From: Pseudomonas borbori
GTDB lineage: Bacteria > Pseudomonadota > Gammaproteobacteria > Pseudomonadales > Pseudomonadaceae
Direction: 5' to 3'
Length of the DNA: 64,000 nucleotides
Assembly: GCF_900115555.1 (NCBI RefSeq)
Contig: NZ_FOWX01000021.1
Span: forward strand, 27,699-91,698
The translations under genes were made by a program, and so were the position numbers. Every line of letters begins with the position of its first letter. Position 1 is the stretch's first letter. The notes beneath the pieces were generated by a model. It ran no database searches. It was not told the DNA's origin and saw nothing but the letters and a program-made list of their open reading frames with translations. Shown one piece after another: positions 63,661 through 64,000 of this stretch.

Positions 63661-64000
63661 TGTCAGGATAGTTGTCGCCTGATCGGATTCATCAAAAAAC
63701 GAGGCCGGGGGCGGAAAGAGCTGTGCAATGCCGCGTTATTCACCTGAACGTAAAGCCGCCCTGTTGAAGAAGCTGTTGCCGCCGCTGAACCTGTCCGTGG
63801 CCGAGTTGGCCCGCCAGGAAGGCATCAGCGAAGTGACCCTGTATGCTTGGCGCAAACAGGCCAAGGCAGAAGGAGCTGTGGTGCCAGGAGACAAGAAGTT
63901 GCCCGATGACTGGCCAGCCGAAGCCAAATTCGCTGTGGTACTGGAAACCGCCGCCCTGTCGGAGATCGAACTGAGCGAATACTGCCGCCGCAAGGGCCTG
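63661..64000 (+). mobile_element. IS3-type insertion sequence, left end (runs off the window)
   Basis: Starts near TGTCAGGATAGTTGTCGCCT (63661), the TG start typical of IS3-family ends, with a G+C-rich transposase gene 67 bp in. It has inserted into a cassette gene. The right end and any target duplication are outside the window. Confidence 0.7.
63728..64000 (+). CDS. IS3-family transposase, N-terminal part (partial)
   Basis: 91 codons from ATG 63728 remain open to the window end. MPRYSPERKAALLKKLLPP and the helix-turn-helix LSVAELARQEGISEVTLYAWRKQAK, then WPAEAKFAVVLETAALSEIELSEYCRRKGL (in part), match the OrfA/N-terminal type seen in Pseudomonas IS3-group elements. G+C-rich, unlike the cassettes it interrupts. 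Confidence 0.88.
   Translation, partial: MPRYSPERKAALLKKLLPPLNLSVAELARQEGISEVTLYAWRKQAKAEGAVVPGDKKLPDDWPAEAKFAVVLETAALSEIELSEYCRRKGL

Overview
The window is a high-G+C Pseudomonas chromosome segment. It opens in the alginate operon (alg44, alg8, algD) with a typical sigma-22 (AlgU/AlgT) type algD promoter, and also carries moaCDE, rhlB, the aapJQMP amino-acid importer and the olsB/olsA ornithine-lipid genes. A cassette array at the right end and the scattered GTAGGGTGCGC repeats suggest the stutzeri / mendocina / alcaligenes side of the genus. That species guess is inference from memory, not a measurement.

Layout. 0-4 kb: alginate genes on the minus strand and their promoter. 4-10 kb: yaaA, a His/Asp-rich CDF metal exporter, a PIN-PhoH ATPase, moaC-moaD-moaE and a truncated haemoglobin. 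10-16 kb: a polar amino-acid ABC importer coupled to a fold-III PLP decarboxylase and a LysR regulator. 16-22 kb (minus strand): rhlB, a cNMP-binding/GGDEF protein, and an acyl-CoA synthetase overlapping an esterase gene. 22-26.5 kb: aapJQMP. 26.5-36 kb: an Old Yellow Enzyme with its ArsR regulator, ACP phosphodiesterase, a P-type ATPase divergent from a universal stress gene with an Anr-like box, and olsB-olsA. 36-42 kb: a secreted serine hydrolase with a Cys-rich partner, a ClsB-type synthase, a PfpI protein, a ribbon-helix-helix protein, a nitroreductase/EamA/MarR drug-type locus and an FKBP. 42-46 kb: a nuclease-helicase overlapping a FAN1 nuclease. 46.7-59 kb: a lipoprotein, a universal stress protein, DUF808, an orphan rnfC-rnfD pair, an A+T-richer pair with a possible uracil-DNA-glycosylase-like protein, an NYN protein, EthD, a YeeE/YedE sulfur transporter and a dCache chemoreceptor.

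59.6-63.7 kb is the most unusual part: a sedentary (chromosomal) integron cassette array. Seven near-identical attC sites of about 75 bp separate small A+T-rich genes, all on the minus strand: a DUF6500-like protein, a LysE exporter, two VOC proteins, a HEPN-like/double zinc-ribbon protein, membrane proteins and a truncated gene. An IS3-type element cuts into the rightmost cassette and runs off the window. The integrase, if intact, should lie further right. Between genes there are several families of dispersed palindromic repeats. No rRNA, tRNA or CRISPR was seen.
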